A DNA stretch of 53,500 nucleotides from Chrysomallon squamiferum (GCA_012295275.1 CM022675.1:9881693-9935192); one strand, 5' to 3'; numbered from the stretch's first letter, positions 1 through 9,988 are shown. The notes: a model not told the origin generated them from the sequence alone. A program made the numbers and translations.

Positions 1-72
1 TCTGTATGGGTGTGTAATAATTTAAATATATAGACAGATATAGTTACAAATCTATCACTAAACACAGATATA

Positions 73-126
73 TACACACACAAACATGAACACACACACA
101 CACACATACACAACACACACACACAC
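73..126. repeat. (AC)n microsatellite, interrupted
   Basis: Runs of AC dinucleotides broken by short AAAC and TACA interruptions. The flanks 1-72 and 127-337 are AT-rich; 205-245 has a few degenerate GATGGACA-type units. No coding signal is seen in 1-337. Confidence 0.9.
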
Positions 127-337
127 ACTCATACATCAGTACATATATGGACAAACTCACAGTAAAAGGATGGATAGGGTTATGACAGATGCATTGATGT
201 CATGATAAACGGATAGATGGACAGATTAATAGATGGACAGAGTGAAGAATGCACAAAGGAGGACAAGAAAGGATGGATAAATAAATAACTTCCACTACCT
301 TTCTAGTATTTTACACGTTGAAAAACACTGCACTGTG

Positions 338-480
338 TTATTTTTGTGATTTACTGAGTTTTCGAACCCCACGCTGGGGTGCGTCAATGTTCAGCATTCA
401 AGCGAGTAATGAGTCCAGCAGGGGGCGCCACCTGACTGGGGTTAAGATGACTTCTGTCCAGACTGGCTAGCATTATAACA
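338..480. other. GC-richer single-copy patch with CTCF-like motif
   Basis: This patch stands out from its AT-rich surroundings by several CpGs and G/C runs. On the minus strand GGGGTTCGAAAAC (near 363-376) resembles a tRNA B box (GGTTCRANNCC), so the patch may be a decayed tRNA-derived SINE. The match is partial and no A box is convincing. Confidence 0.35.
415..432 (+). promoter_or_regulatory. CTCF-like binding motif
   Basis: CCAGCAGGGGGCGCCACC matches the core CTCF consensus CCASYAGRKGGCR at every position. CTCF is conserved across bilaterians and sets chromatin loop or domain boundaries. Sequence match only; occupancy is unknown. Confidence 0.5.
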
Positions 481-499
481 AATGTGTCTGTTTCCGTGG

Positions 500-770
500 A
501 AATAGTACAGTTAGTAACAACAGTGACAAGTAAAGAAATAAGGTACATTGTAAAATGTTATGGTGTAAATTAAGATGGGTTGTACAACACTGTTTATGAT
601 TGGTAATCATGGTAACAGCAAAGGAAGTTACATTATAGAACATTGGGTTAATTTGAAACCAAAGTGACAGTAAAGAAATATACATTGTAAAACATTGTAA
701 TGATTTTTAAGCATAGTGATAATACATTGTAGAACTTTGTTTTGTAACCATGGTGACAATAAAGTAAAAT
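500..770. repeat. Decayed tandem repeat, about 45-90 bp units
   Basis: A block close to GTGACAGTAAAGAAAT followed by ACATTGTAAAACATTGT recurs from about 523, 611, 664 and 752, with heavy divergence. The units are not microsatellite, and short open frames here carry no recognizable protein. Confidence 0.6.
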
Positions 771-784
771 ATTTTCATTTTTCA

Positions 785-1145
785 TCTTCATATTTTATCT
801 TCTTCTTTGTCTCTTTCTTTTCCCCCAAATGTCTTGCTTTCTGTCTTTCTGTCTCATATTCTGACTGTCTCTCTTCATGACTGACAAGCTTTATCTTATT
901 TCTCTTTCTCTCTCTCATTTTCTCCTTCAAGGACTCTCTCTCCCATTTTTCTCTCGTTTTCTCATTCAAAAAACCTCTCTCTCTCTCTCTCTCTGTTTAG
1001 AGAACCTCTCATTTTCTTACTCTCCCTCTCTCTTTTTCTCTAACTCTCTCCTTACGTCTTTCCATCTCACACTCTTCCTTTAACACTTTCTCTTCTTTTT
1101 CTCTCTTCTTCTCATTCTCTCTGTCTCTTCCTCTTTCCATTCTTT
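785..1145. repeat. Pyrimidine-rich (CT)n low-complexity tract
   Basis: The + strand is almost wholly C and T, with CTCTCT runs near 970-995. Apparent Ser/Leu-rich or Lys/Glu-rich open frames are by-products. Confidence 0.9.
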
Positions 1146-1289
1146 CATGTTTATCACCACATCAACGTTTAATTGCAGACAGGACAGATAACCTAGAAAA
1201 ACAATAACATTAGCAACACATAACTCCATAAACTCACAGCCTGCGGAACCTTTAAACTTTATTTATTTTTCCATTGTCTGCTGCTCCAG

Positions 1290-1333
1290 GATTGTTGTCC
1301 CAACTGGAACTCCATACATTTACATGTCAGCTG
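1290..1333 (+). CDS. Candidate short internal exon (44 nt)
   Basis: A pyrimidine-rich stretch ending CTGCTGCTCCAG at 1289 is followed by 44 nt and then a good donor (CTG/GTAAGA at 1334). One frame reads IVVPTGTPYIYMSA and is non-repetitive. The same frame stays open beyond the donor to about 1575, finishing in Lys-rich low-complexity sequence, so it may instead be a chance ORF. I do not recognise the peptide. It would be a phase-2 to phase-1 exon of unknown gene. Confidence 0.2.
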
Positions 1334-1693
1334 GTAAGACTAAACTGCCGTTATCTGATTGGCTGTCACCATGGAGATCGTACATCATCTACCTATCACC
1401 AGTGGTGTCTGGTCTAATGTCCATCGGCAAACTTCTGACCAGTACTGATGAACATCTTTACCAGACAAGATGCACTGATTATAGGTCATATATCAAGAAG
1501 ATGAAGAATAAAAAAAGAAAGAAGATAAGAAAAATGTATATTAAAATAAATGTTTTCTTATTTCTAAAATGGTGATGTATCAGACCTAGAGCACTGTTTG
1601 GATTGAGAAAGTAGGCCAGTATGTGAACCACAGAGTACTGATCTCACGATTCACCAAATGTTAGACAAGATTAAATGATTATAGATAATAGTT

Positions 1694-2030
1694 GCACATT
1701 TACATATATACACATGCACAGATACATACATACACACATGCATACATACATACACACATAGATACACACTATTAAGATACACATATCCATACATGCATAC
1801 ATACATATATACTCAGATATACATACATGCACATACATACATACATACATATAGCCAAACATATATACATACATACATACATACTTACACATACACATAT
1901 ACATACAGACATATATACATACATGCATACAAACATACATATAAACAAATGTACATATAGATACATAGATACCCAGATACCCATATGCACACTCTTATGC
2001 ATATATATATATACATAAACACACAAACAT
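1694..2030. repeat. (ATAC)n / (AC)n microsatellite block
   Basis: Tandem ATAC with CATGCATAC variants and a short AT run near 2002-2013. Open frames on both strands are repeat translations (His-Thr-Tyr or Cys-Val-Tyr). Confidence 0.95.
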
Positions 2031-2233
2031 GAAAAAAAGAAAAAAAAATTTATGTTTATTAAGAAGTACTGAACCTACATCCTCTGAATTGTCAAACATA
2101 CACATTTAATGTAATATAATATCAACAGTATTAAATCAACAGATTTATTTTAGTTGATTGTGTTTCAAGACTTTTGTGGTCTCTTTAGTTCAAACATCAG
2201 TTTAGAAATCAAAAGAAAAAAAGAGAAGAAATG

Positions 2234-2267
<34 letters not shown>

Positions 2268-2537
2268 TGATGAGTATCAGAAAAATAAAGGAAAGTTAAA
2301 GAGAAAGGGGAATAAAATTGAAATGAAAATCAGAAAGAAAGGATATAAAAGAAAAGAAAGGAAGATCTTTTAAAAAAAAGGAAAAAAAAAAGAGGTAAAA
2401 AAAGGAAAATTAACAAAACAGAAAAAAAAGATAAAGAAATCAAAAATAATAATAATATTAAATACAATCTAGAAGAAAAAAATTAATTTAAAAAAAAAGA
2501 TGAAAAAATAATAAAATGGAATGAATTTATATATATA
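2031..2537. repeat. A-rich/purine-rich low-complexity tract
   Basis: Contains a poly(A) run at about 2239-2267 and then mixed A/G and AAT sequence up to an AT run that abuts the transposon. No gene is seen. Confidence 0.85.
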
Positions 2538-2539
2538 TA

Positions 2540-3219
2540 CAGTATACCCTCACCTATTCGCGGTTCCCCATTCGCGGCCCCTCATATTCGCGGGTTAGGC
2601 TCTTAACCAAAATGCTGGTATACCAGGCTAGCGTCATAACGTCATAAAAACAAATGCTCGGTAAACCGCACAAACAATATCAAATTTTTTCAATTATTAT
2701 TGCAATACAGTACGTATTTTTTTTTATAAATGCATACACTGTATATACAGTGCATATTTTTTGTGACCGTGTATTAATAATGTTTTTAATTGCATATTAT
2801 TACCTGAACTGTGCGTACTGTATTTATCTGTCTGTTTTGCCTTTAAATTTGTTCCACTTTCTGTCAATTCTAAATATATAAAACGCATAGAAAATGACTT
2901 TACGGTGCAGTAATACTGTATGGGTAACTATGCTATGCGGTGTTACTGTCCTCATGTACTTACGTTTCTTTCTGATTAAAATATTGTTTCAGTACAAAAT
3001 TAAAATGTGTTTACATTATCATTACTACATTAGTGAAATACATAACTGCATTATTACTGTATTAATGAGTAAGAGTGTCTTTAGAAAGTGTTTGGGAAGC
3101 ATTTAGTACCGTATATAATCTCATAATAGATGTTTTAAAACTGCATCCAATATTCGCGGTTTTTCGCTATTCGTGGGGGGGTAAAGAACGTAACCCCCGC
3201 GAATAGCGAGGGAATACTG
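2540..3219. mobile_element. Tigger/pogo-like MITE, complete, with TA target duplication
   Basis: A 680-bp non-autonomous DNA transposon. The left end starts CAGTATACCCTCACCTATTC and the right end, reverse complemented, starts CAGTATTCCCTCGCTATTCG. Both continue into CGCGG-rich sequence. TA flanks both ends (2538-2539 and 3220-3221). Known Tigger/pogo elements of the Tc1/mariner superfamily have CAGT-starting ends with a CGCGG motif and a TA duplication. The interior is AT-rich, and its 75 and 70 codon open frames show no transposase motifs (no DDE, no HTH). The element would depend on a transposase encoded elsewhere. Confidence 0.85.
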
Positions 3220-3227
3220 TATATATA

Positions 3228-3342
3228 ACTAAAAATAATAATAATAAATAATAATTTTTACAAAAAAAGCAAATAAAATAAAATAACAAAAAATAATAAA
3301 TAATTAAATAAATAAATAAATAAGTAAAAAAAAAAAAATTAA
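3228..3342. repeat. (AAT)n/(AAAT)n A-rich tract
   Basis: Degenerate AAT and AAAT units directly after the MITE. Confidence 0.9.
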
Positions 3343-3343
3343 A

Positions 3344-3420
3344 CTAATCCATCACCCAGTTTAGATCCCACAACCTTTCACACCTGAGACAAAAACACTT
3401 TACCCAGGTAACACGAGCTA
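3344..3420 (-). mobile_element. tRNA-derived SINE head, antisense
   Basis: Read on the minus strand, the order is GTGTTACC, TAAAGTGTTTTTGTCTCAGG, TGTGAAAGG, then GGGATCTAAAC. The last resembles a tRNA B box. The same string order (CTCAGG, GAAAG, GGGATCAAA) recurs at 20750-20818, and more loosely at 51985-52060. Only the tRNA-like head is visible; no tail or target duplication is obvious. Confidence 0.45.
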
Positions 3421-3599
3421 AAACCAGCATGAAATCAATTGCACTGACTGTGATGCGTTTCAACACCTGTCAATCAGTTCGAGTTTCTTCTCCCTAGCAA
3501 CGCCATGACAACACTGTGTTCTGAATACCTGCTGAACAAAACAACAGTGTAAAGCTATCTGGAGAATGCAATGGCTGGAATACCAGTCTACTTTTTACA

Positions 3600-4435
3600 C
3601 ACATTTGGTATACAGTTACATGCATTCCTTGGATTCACAGTGTCTTTGTCAGGAAAAGGGTTAATTCAGACAGTAGATAGTATATTTTGGTGCATGATTT
3701 TGTTTGATATACTCCTGACAGAAATAAGGCTGATTTATAAAGTGTTAATCATAGAATATTCTTGAGTGATAAGGGTTATACTGTATTAAAGGTGGTTCTG
3801 AATGCTTTTTCGGATCCAGTGTTGACTGAAAAAGGGTTAATTCATACAGTAAATTGTATATTTTGGTGCATAATTTGATTTGATATATAAATTGATAGAA
3901 ACAGAGTTAATTTTTATATAGTGTGTATAGAATATTTTTTGAGAGATAAGGGTTAATTTATATACTATATTAAATGCAGTTCATGTTCTGATTATTTTCG
4001 GATCTAGCCTGACTTATAAAGGGTTAATTCATCCTGTAGGTAGTATATTTGGTGCATAATTTTATTCCATCCATTACTGACAATACAGAGTTAATTTATA
4101 AAGAGTTCTTAATATGTTGTTGAGAGATAAGGGTTAATTTATAGAATATGTTGACTGAGAAATGTATTTGACTGAGAAAAGTGTTAAGTCATATTTTGTA
4201 TATTTTGGTATGTAATTTTATTTGATATACTGTTGACAGAAAGAGGATTAATTTGTATATTTAATGCAATCTACTGATCTCATACAGCAGGATAGAGTTG
4301 ACCTGAAAAGGGTTAATTTATACTGCAGTAGAAAAACAGTTTATTAAAGAAATTTAGTGTCTGAAGCATTCTTGACAGAAAAAGGGTTAATCATGCACTG
4401 TACTGAATATGGGTATTTTCTGTGTGTATCAGAGA
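3600..4435. repeat. Decayed tandem array, about 160-190 bp units
   Basis: The phrase TGACTGAAAAAGGGTTAATTC, with variants, recurs with TTAATTC-like marks at 3661, 3837, 4024 and 4184. Partial units are at 4313 and 4387. Each is followed by TATATTTTGGTGCATAATTTT and then GAGAGATAAGGGTTAATTTA. Short open frames inside (for example 3571-3765) follow the repeat and are not conserved proteins. Confidence 0.75.
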
Positions 4436-4440
4436 TAATG

Positions 4441-4458
4441 TATCTATATCTAGCTATG

Positions 4459-4498
<40 letters not shown>

Positions 4499-4532
4499 AA
4501 TCAATCAATGAATCTATCTATCTATCTATCTA
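4441..4532. repeat. (ATCT)n microsatellite
   Basis: Continuous ATCT units, interrupted at 4500-4511 by AATC units. Confidence 0.95.
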
Positions 4533-4599
4533 TCCAGTAAATAAATTCAGTCTCTTTCTGCCTTCTGTATATATCATGCCATATACCTACAGATTGATA

Positions 4600-4732
4600 C
4601 CTATTGAATCGCACACATGCAAACACAAACATATATGCATACACATTCACAAACACACAGGCAAACTGATACACATACATATGCATGCACATGCATACTA
4701 CACACACATGTGCACTCATGCACACACACATT
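4600..4732. repeat. CA-rich/ATGCAC low-complexity block
   Basis: CACACA and CATGCA units; His/Thr-rich frames are artefacts. Confidence 0.85.
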
Positions 4733-4786
4733 TATAAATTAACACTTATTTTTTCTTTCTTTCATTGAAATCAGTTAATATTTAAA

Positions 4787-4895
4787 GATATTCATCCATC
4801 CATCAATCCATCCATCCATCCATCCATCCATCCATCCATCCATCCATCCTTCCATCCATCCATCCATCCTTCCATCCATCCATCCATCCATCCAA
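4787..4895. repeat. (ATCC)n microsatellite
   Basis: About 25 ATCC units with two CTTCC interruptions. The stretch 4896-5236 holds non-repetitive AT-rich sequence with no gene seen. Confidence 0.95.
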
Positions 4896-5236
4896 ACTTA
4901 ACATGTATACATCCTTCAGTGCAACAAAAAGTCAGGTAAGACTTAGAGACGTGTTTCTTTCAGGTGAGGAAAAATGGGGGGTTAAATACCCTTCCCTCCC
5001 CCCACCCTGTTTGAAATTAATATCTTGTTCACCTTTTCATCAAGGTTTGTTTTACAACAAATTTTCTACCTGACTTTCAGACAAGACTCTGGCATCTGAA
5101 ATTTATGACTGCTGAATTGAAATGCAGGCCACATCAAATGTATATTTTTCATATATCTAGGTGGGTGGGTGTGTGGGTAAGTTTGTCTGAAAATTGTGTT
5201 TTGTGGAAACAGAAATCTGTAAGGGTGTAAGAGTGT

Positions 5237-5520
5237 AAACAAATAAATAAATAAATAAATAAATAATTTAAAAATAATAATCAAAATAATAATAATAATA
5301 ATAATAATAAACAATAATAACAATAATCAAAACAAATAATAATACTAATAATTATAAACTAGTAATAACAATAATAATCATAAGCAATAATAACAATAAT
5401 AAAAAATAAATTAATAATAATAATAATAAAAATAAACTACTACTACTAATAATAATAATAAACAATAATAAGAAATAAATTAATAATAATAATAATAACA
5501 ATAATAAACAATTAATAATC

Positions 5521-5558
<38 letters not shown>

Positions 5559-5577
5559 TTAAAAAAAACAAAAAAAA
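5237..5577. repeat. (AAAT)n/(AAT)n array with ACT interlude
   Basis: AAAT units pass into AAT units with an ACTACT stretch near 5439-5450, ending in poly(A). Confidence 0.95.
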
Positions 5578-5669
5578 ACCAGCACTAACAAACCATCTCT
5601 TTTGGATCTCTGGATCCTCCCTTACCTAACCCAATAAATAAACCAAACATCAGACGTGCTGTAGACACT

Positions 5670-5715
5670 GATGTTTTTCTTTTGTTTGTCTTCACTGTTT
5701 TATCACCAGGTAAGT
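5670..5715 (+). promoter_or_regulatory. Candidate recursive splice site (ratchet point)
   Basis: A T/C-rich tract (about 5671-5703) runs into ATCACCAG at 5709 and is directly joined to GTAAGT (5710-5715). A 3' splice site touching a consensus 5' splice site with no exon between them is the signature of recursive splicing in long introns. It lies on the same strand as the best exon at 39228. CAGGTA motifs are common in this window, so chance is possible. Confidence 0.4.
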
Positions 5716-5738
5716 AAACATGATGCTGATGTATCAGT

Positions 5739-5760
5739 CTGGGGTGGCTGTCTACCCCAG
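5739..5760. other. Perfect 7-bp hairpin
   Basis: CTGGGGT (5739-5745) and ACCCCAG (5754-5760) are perfect inverted repeats around an 8-nt loop. The surrounding 5578-5985 is single-copy and I see no gene in it. Confidence 0.6.
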
Positions 5761-5986
5761 GGATGTGTTTATCTACCCCTGCTGAGGTGTTAGATATGTC
5801 TGATGTTGTAGTGTCTGTAGTGTTTACGTCAGACTGGTGTGTTTGTGTGTGTAGAGAGTAGTGTAGACATTTGACTGCTGTGTCTGTCTCTGTACAAGCT
5901 ACATTTTGATGAAATTAATGGGATTTGTGGAGGTATGTGTATGTATAAGAATATATATATATATATACAGAAATGTTTCCATGTGG

Positions 5987-5989
<3 letters not shown>

Positions 5990-6033
<44 letters not shown>

Positions 6034-6100
6034 TGGATGTGTGTATAGGTATGTGGGTATGAGAGAAAGAGAGAGAGAAAGAGAGAGATAGCTAGGAAAA
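5990..6100. repeat. (TG)n then (GA)n block
   Basis: About 20 TG units, a GGTATG-type transition and then GAGAGAAA sequence. Confidence 0.9.
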
Positions 6101-6180
6101 AGAGAAAGTTTAGATAAAGAGTTAAAGGAAGCAGAAAGATAGACTGAGAGAGAATGAAGCATAGAAACAGAAATACTGGC

Positions 6181-6300
6181 ATCATGTATGTATATATAAA
6201 GGTGGAAGGATAGAAATCCAAATATGTGGTATCATGTATGTATATATAAATGTGTGTGGATGTATTTATCCATGTATGTATGTGTATGTATGTATGTATG

Positions 6301-6333
<33 letters not shown>

Positions 6334-6420
6334 TGCATGCATGTGTATGTGTATATATGTGAAAATAAGTATATATGTACATATATATGTGTCTAAGTTC
6401 ATATATTTGTATTTATGCAA
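6181..6420. repeat. (GTAT)n block with a 20-bp direct repeat
   Basis: GTAT units run at 6271-6332. The phrase ATCATGTATGTATATATAAA occurs at 6181 and again at 6232. Confidence 0.9.
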
Positions 6421-6439
6421 GTATATATTTTGTGCATAT

Positions 6440-6720
6440 ACACACAGCAAATAAAATCTCTATCTGTTTAACTAGCAGAAGTGAGATTTGAACCTCTGAC
6501 CTATCACATACAGAAGACTTGTAGCTAAAGATTACTGCAGCAAAGCAAATATCTCTACACACACCAAGCAAACATGAGATTTGAACCAGTAACCTTGTAC
6601 ACACAGACACCGATTTTATCACAGAAAGACAAACCTCTATGTATATAACCAGCAGATGTGGGATTTGAACCAGAGACCTCTAGATTACTAACACGCTGTA
6701 ACGAAACTCCTATGTATATA
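6440..6720 (-). repeat. Three tandem tRNA-Thr-like modules
   Basis: The phrase GAGATTTGAACC (a reverse-complement B box) recurs at 6483, 6576 and 6660 as GAGATTTGAACC or GGGATTTGAACC, spaced 93 and 84 bp. Each is preceded by an AGCAGATGTG-like block. In the third copy the minus strand reads ACAGCG, TGTTAGTAATCTAGAGGTC, then GGTTCAAATCCC. This lines up with the anticodon and T arms of eukaryotic tRNA-Thr(AGT). The acceptor stem is not preserved, so these are pseudo-tRNAs or part of a tRNA-derived SINE. Confidence 0.55.
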
Positions 6721-6899
6721 ACTTGTGGGTGTGTTCTCTCTGCAAATAGCCCACTCCACTTAGTTCCATTTAGTGTGTGTGTTAATAAGAAGAATATTTA
6801 TTTGTTCAGTGATCCTACGTTATTGTTGGTATCATCTTTTCTTGTACAGCTGTGAGTAGCCAAGTGAGCACTTAGAGAGCAACTCACAGCACTGCCAAG

Positions 6900-7137
6900 A
6901 CTGGAATATATACACACACAGACACACACACATACACACACACGTATAAAAATATATACATAAATATATACACACACATACGCACACACATATATACAGA
7001 AGGTGACAAATGTATATAGACAGAAAATGATACACACACACACACACACACACATATATAAATATATACATAAATATATAAACACATACATACACACATA
7101 TATACAGAAGGTGACAAATATATACAGACAGAGAAAA
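6900..7137. repeat. Tandem duplication, 108-bp period, CA/TA-rich
   Basis: CAGAAGGTGACAAAT occurs at 6997 and 7105, each preceded by the same AATATATACATAAATATATA block and an AC run. Confidence 0.8.
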
Positions 7138-7215
7138 TGATAGGGAAAGATAAACTAGGGTGAACAAATGAAAGATTGAAAGTACAGGAGGAAATGGAGA
7201 AAGGAATGAAGGAGA

Positions 7216-7327
<112 letters not shown>

Positions 7328-7509
7328 TGTAGAAAGAAAGAAGGAAGGAAGTACACTCACTTGTACTACTCAGGCACATATAAACACACATTAATAAATT
7401 CACTTCCATGCAAAACAAGCCTACTTCAATTACAAGTACATAAGCAACTTCAGAAGAATTTTTATTCACTTAACATAAGAAGATGAACACGTACCCACAA
7501 ACACACACA

Positions 7510-7607
7510 AATAATAATAATAATAATACTACTACTACTACTACTACTACTAATAATAATAATAATAACAGAGGTTTCTTCTTTTTTTTTTTTTTTTTTT
7601 TTTTTTT
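7510..7607. repeat. (AAT)n-(ACT)n-(AAT)n and poly(T)
   Basis: AAT units switch to ACT units and back. A poly(T) run follows at about 7584-7607. Confidence 0.95.
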
Positions 7608-8400
7608 CATATTTATCTAATCTTCAGTAGGTAAATAATTTTGATATCTCACATGTTGTTGTTAAACAAACTCATCTTAATAGTCTTAAACAAACAGCCT
7701 CTTGTATTTTTTTTTTTTTTATTTTTTTTTATCACATATCAGTAATTGCCATCACATACAGCTAATCAAATACTTGACATTAAATTGCCTTTCTTATTCA
7801 GTCAAGGCCAAAAGTCTTTTTTTCAAAAGAGAAATAATGAAGATTTTGAAAATAAAAGATTAAAAATTTTAAAGAAAAATGTTAGATATAAGAATAAGTA
7901 ATAAAGACTTCTTATTTGTATTAAAAAATTAAAGATAATAGTAATAAATAATTAAGAAAAAAGTAAAAAATGTTTTAAAAATTTAAAAAGATTATTTACA
8001 AAGTAAAATATATAATAAAAACATTGTCATTGTAAACAAGTTATTTTTCTTGTGTTTCTTTTTATCTTTTTCATTTTTAAATAAATAAAGAAAGAATGAA
8101 AAAAGCAAGAAAAATAGAAGGAAAAAGCAAATAAATAAATAAATAAAAATCTTAATTGCAGGAAACATTTGCAATAAATCTTGAAAGAAGTTTAACACAA
8201 TCTTGGCACTAGTTTTGTTTTATGTTTCTGCACTTAGTAACTCACATACTAAACTAAGGGATGTTTACGTTCTAGTGTTTGATTTCCCATTCCAAACACA
8301 GCTCTGAAATTGATATAACACTGGTGTGTAAAATATTAGTTTAGAACAAATTATAAGTAAAAATTGATTATTATGTGTTTCTGTGTATATGAATGTGAAT
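7608..8400. other. AT-rich stretch without a gene
   Basis: T-rich tract at 7709-7730, A-rich purine sequence at 7820-8150, single-copy sequence at 8200-8400. No splice-flanked open frame or RNA gene is seen. Confidence 0.7.
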
Positions 8401-8633
8401 GTATGTGTGTATGTATCTACATAGTTATATATGTATGTATGCATTTAGGAATGAATATTCTGTTGTACAACTGATTAGAAAACACAGAGACAATATTTGT
8501 GAATGCACTGACATAAAAGGACAGAGTTGAATCATGACTCACAAACCCGTCAGATGCTGCCGATGTGCATGAATGAACACATAAATGTGTATGCATGTAT
8601 GTATATATATATACATATATATATATATATACA

Positions 8634-8664
<31 letters not shown>

Positions 8665-8760
8665 GAGTAATGTTTGAATGTGTTTATCAATGTACATATG
8701 TATACAAATTATGTACAAAGGTATGTATGCATGCATGCAATATATTTATACACAGACAAT
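8400..8760. repeat. (ATGT)n/(AT)n block
   Basis: Scattered ATGT units and dense AT runs between 8604 and 8660. The following 8760-9090 is single-copy AT-rich sequence with no gene. Confidence 0.8.
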
Positions 8761-9100
8761 AAAATTGTTCATTATGTTCTATAAATGATTTAAATCTTAC
8801 ATACACCTGAATATATACACCTATGTCAGACACACCCTTAGAAACTAACAACAAAACACAGGTGATTCACCAGATGGTAATCTCTTAATCCTTAATCCAT
8901 TCAAAATCAGATTATCTTCTGTTTAATAGTCACTTGTCACATTTGTAAAGTCACATGACAGATGAAGCAAAAACCGCTTCGTTCATGCTAAGTAGCTTTT
9001 CATGCAATTTTTGTTTTTTTTCAAATCCTTTTTCATTCACAGCATGGATTCTAACTTTCTAAGTTCTGTCATTGTATGGAGGTAATGGGTGAGTGGGTGG

Positions 9101-9246
9101 GTTGGATGTGCTTGGTTAATGGTTAAAGCTCTGGTATGAGGCACAATAAGTCCCAGGATCAAAACCATCCAACAAACAGAAATAAAACACTCGACACTTT
9201 TAAAAAGAAAGAAAAATTTGAAAAAAAAAAAAAAAAAAAAAAAAAA
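9101..9246 (+). mobile_element. tRNA-derived SINE-like element with poly(A) tail
   Basis: A tRNA-sized head (9101-9173, 73 nt) begins GTTGGAT and ends ATCCAAC, a perfect 7-bp acceptor-like pair. GCTT/AAGC forms a D-stem around GGTTAATGGTTA, matching an A box. GGATCAAAACC is a B box with one mismatch to GGTTCRANNCC. Anticodon and T stems are poor. After a short body the element ends in a poly(A) run (about 9218-9246). This is the layout of a tRNA-type SINE copied by a LINE. A decayed tRNA pseudogene is the alternative. Confidence 0.6.
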
Positions 9247-9605
9247 GAAACTCAACACACTAAAACAAAAGAAAAAGACCACCAGCAACAACAAAAAAGA
9301 AACCAGCATTTTCAAAGTATGAAAGCGTAAAATACTTTCTCATCTACACCTTCTTTGGTTTCAAAGAAACAAATACATTGATGTATGACAAAGCATTTTT
9401 ACCTGTAAGTACAAATAGACATGCATTTAATCTGCAGATACAGACAGGTGTATGACCTACTGAGGTACACAGATGCACCAGTACTGTTCATTCAGGTAGG
9501 TAAAAGAAAAAAAAAACAACAATTAATTAAGATCTGAATGACTTTACGTTTTGAAGATATAAGTTACCTGATCCAGTTCAAGTTTTAATTTCATTAGAAC
9601 AAAAT

Positions 9606-9646
9606 AATGATGATGAAGATGATGATGATGATGATGATGATGATAA
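9606..9646. repeat. (GAT)n microsatellite
   Basis: About 12 GAT units. The stretch 9650-9985 is AT-rich single-copy sequence with no gene. Confidence 0.95.
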
Positions 9647-9988
9647 ATAATCAATTTTTTCTTCTCTCTTTATATATGTTTAAATAATAATAACAATTAT
9701 ATATATATATATTTCCAACTGTATGTAAATAGGTGTGTGAACATATTAAATTTCGGATATTTAATTAAGATAATTAATGGGTAATATTCAGATAAAAGGT
9801 CTCACTATCTTTCATGTAACACACTTGTTTACAATGTTTAATTTGTTAGAACAATGTGGTACACTGTAGTGTTATTTTTGTCTCTTTTCTTTTTTTCTCT
9901 CTCCCTTTTTTAAAATTGCAGTGTATTTTTATGGGTTACTTTTGTTCTTTTTCATATACACTGACATAAAAATATACAAATATTGATA

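Noticed and set aside
2654-3106. Two open frames inside the MITE as transposase fragments
   Set aside because: No DDE triad, HTH or similarity to Tigger/pogo transposase that I can see; strongly AT-driven composition and an element too short to be autonomous.
3571-3765. 64-codon frame beginning MAGIPVYFLHTF as a membrane peptide
   Set aside because: It follows the first unit of the 160-190 bp array, and later units do not keep the frame.
6650-6720. Functional tRNA-Thr gene on the minus strand
   Set aside because: Anticodon and T-arm resemblance is good but no 7-bp acceptor stem or intact D arm can be formed, and the same B box recurs in two worse copies.
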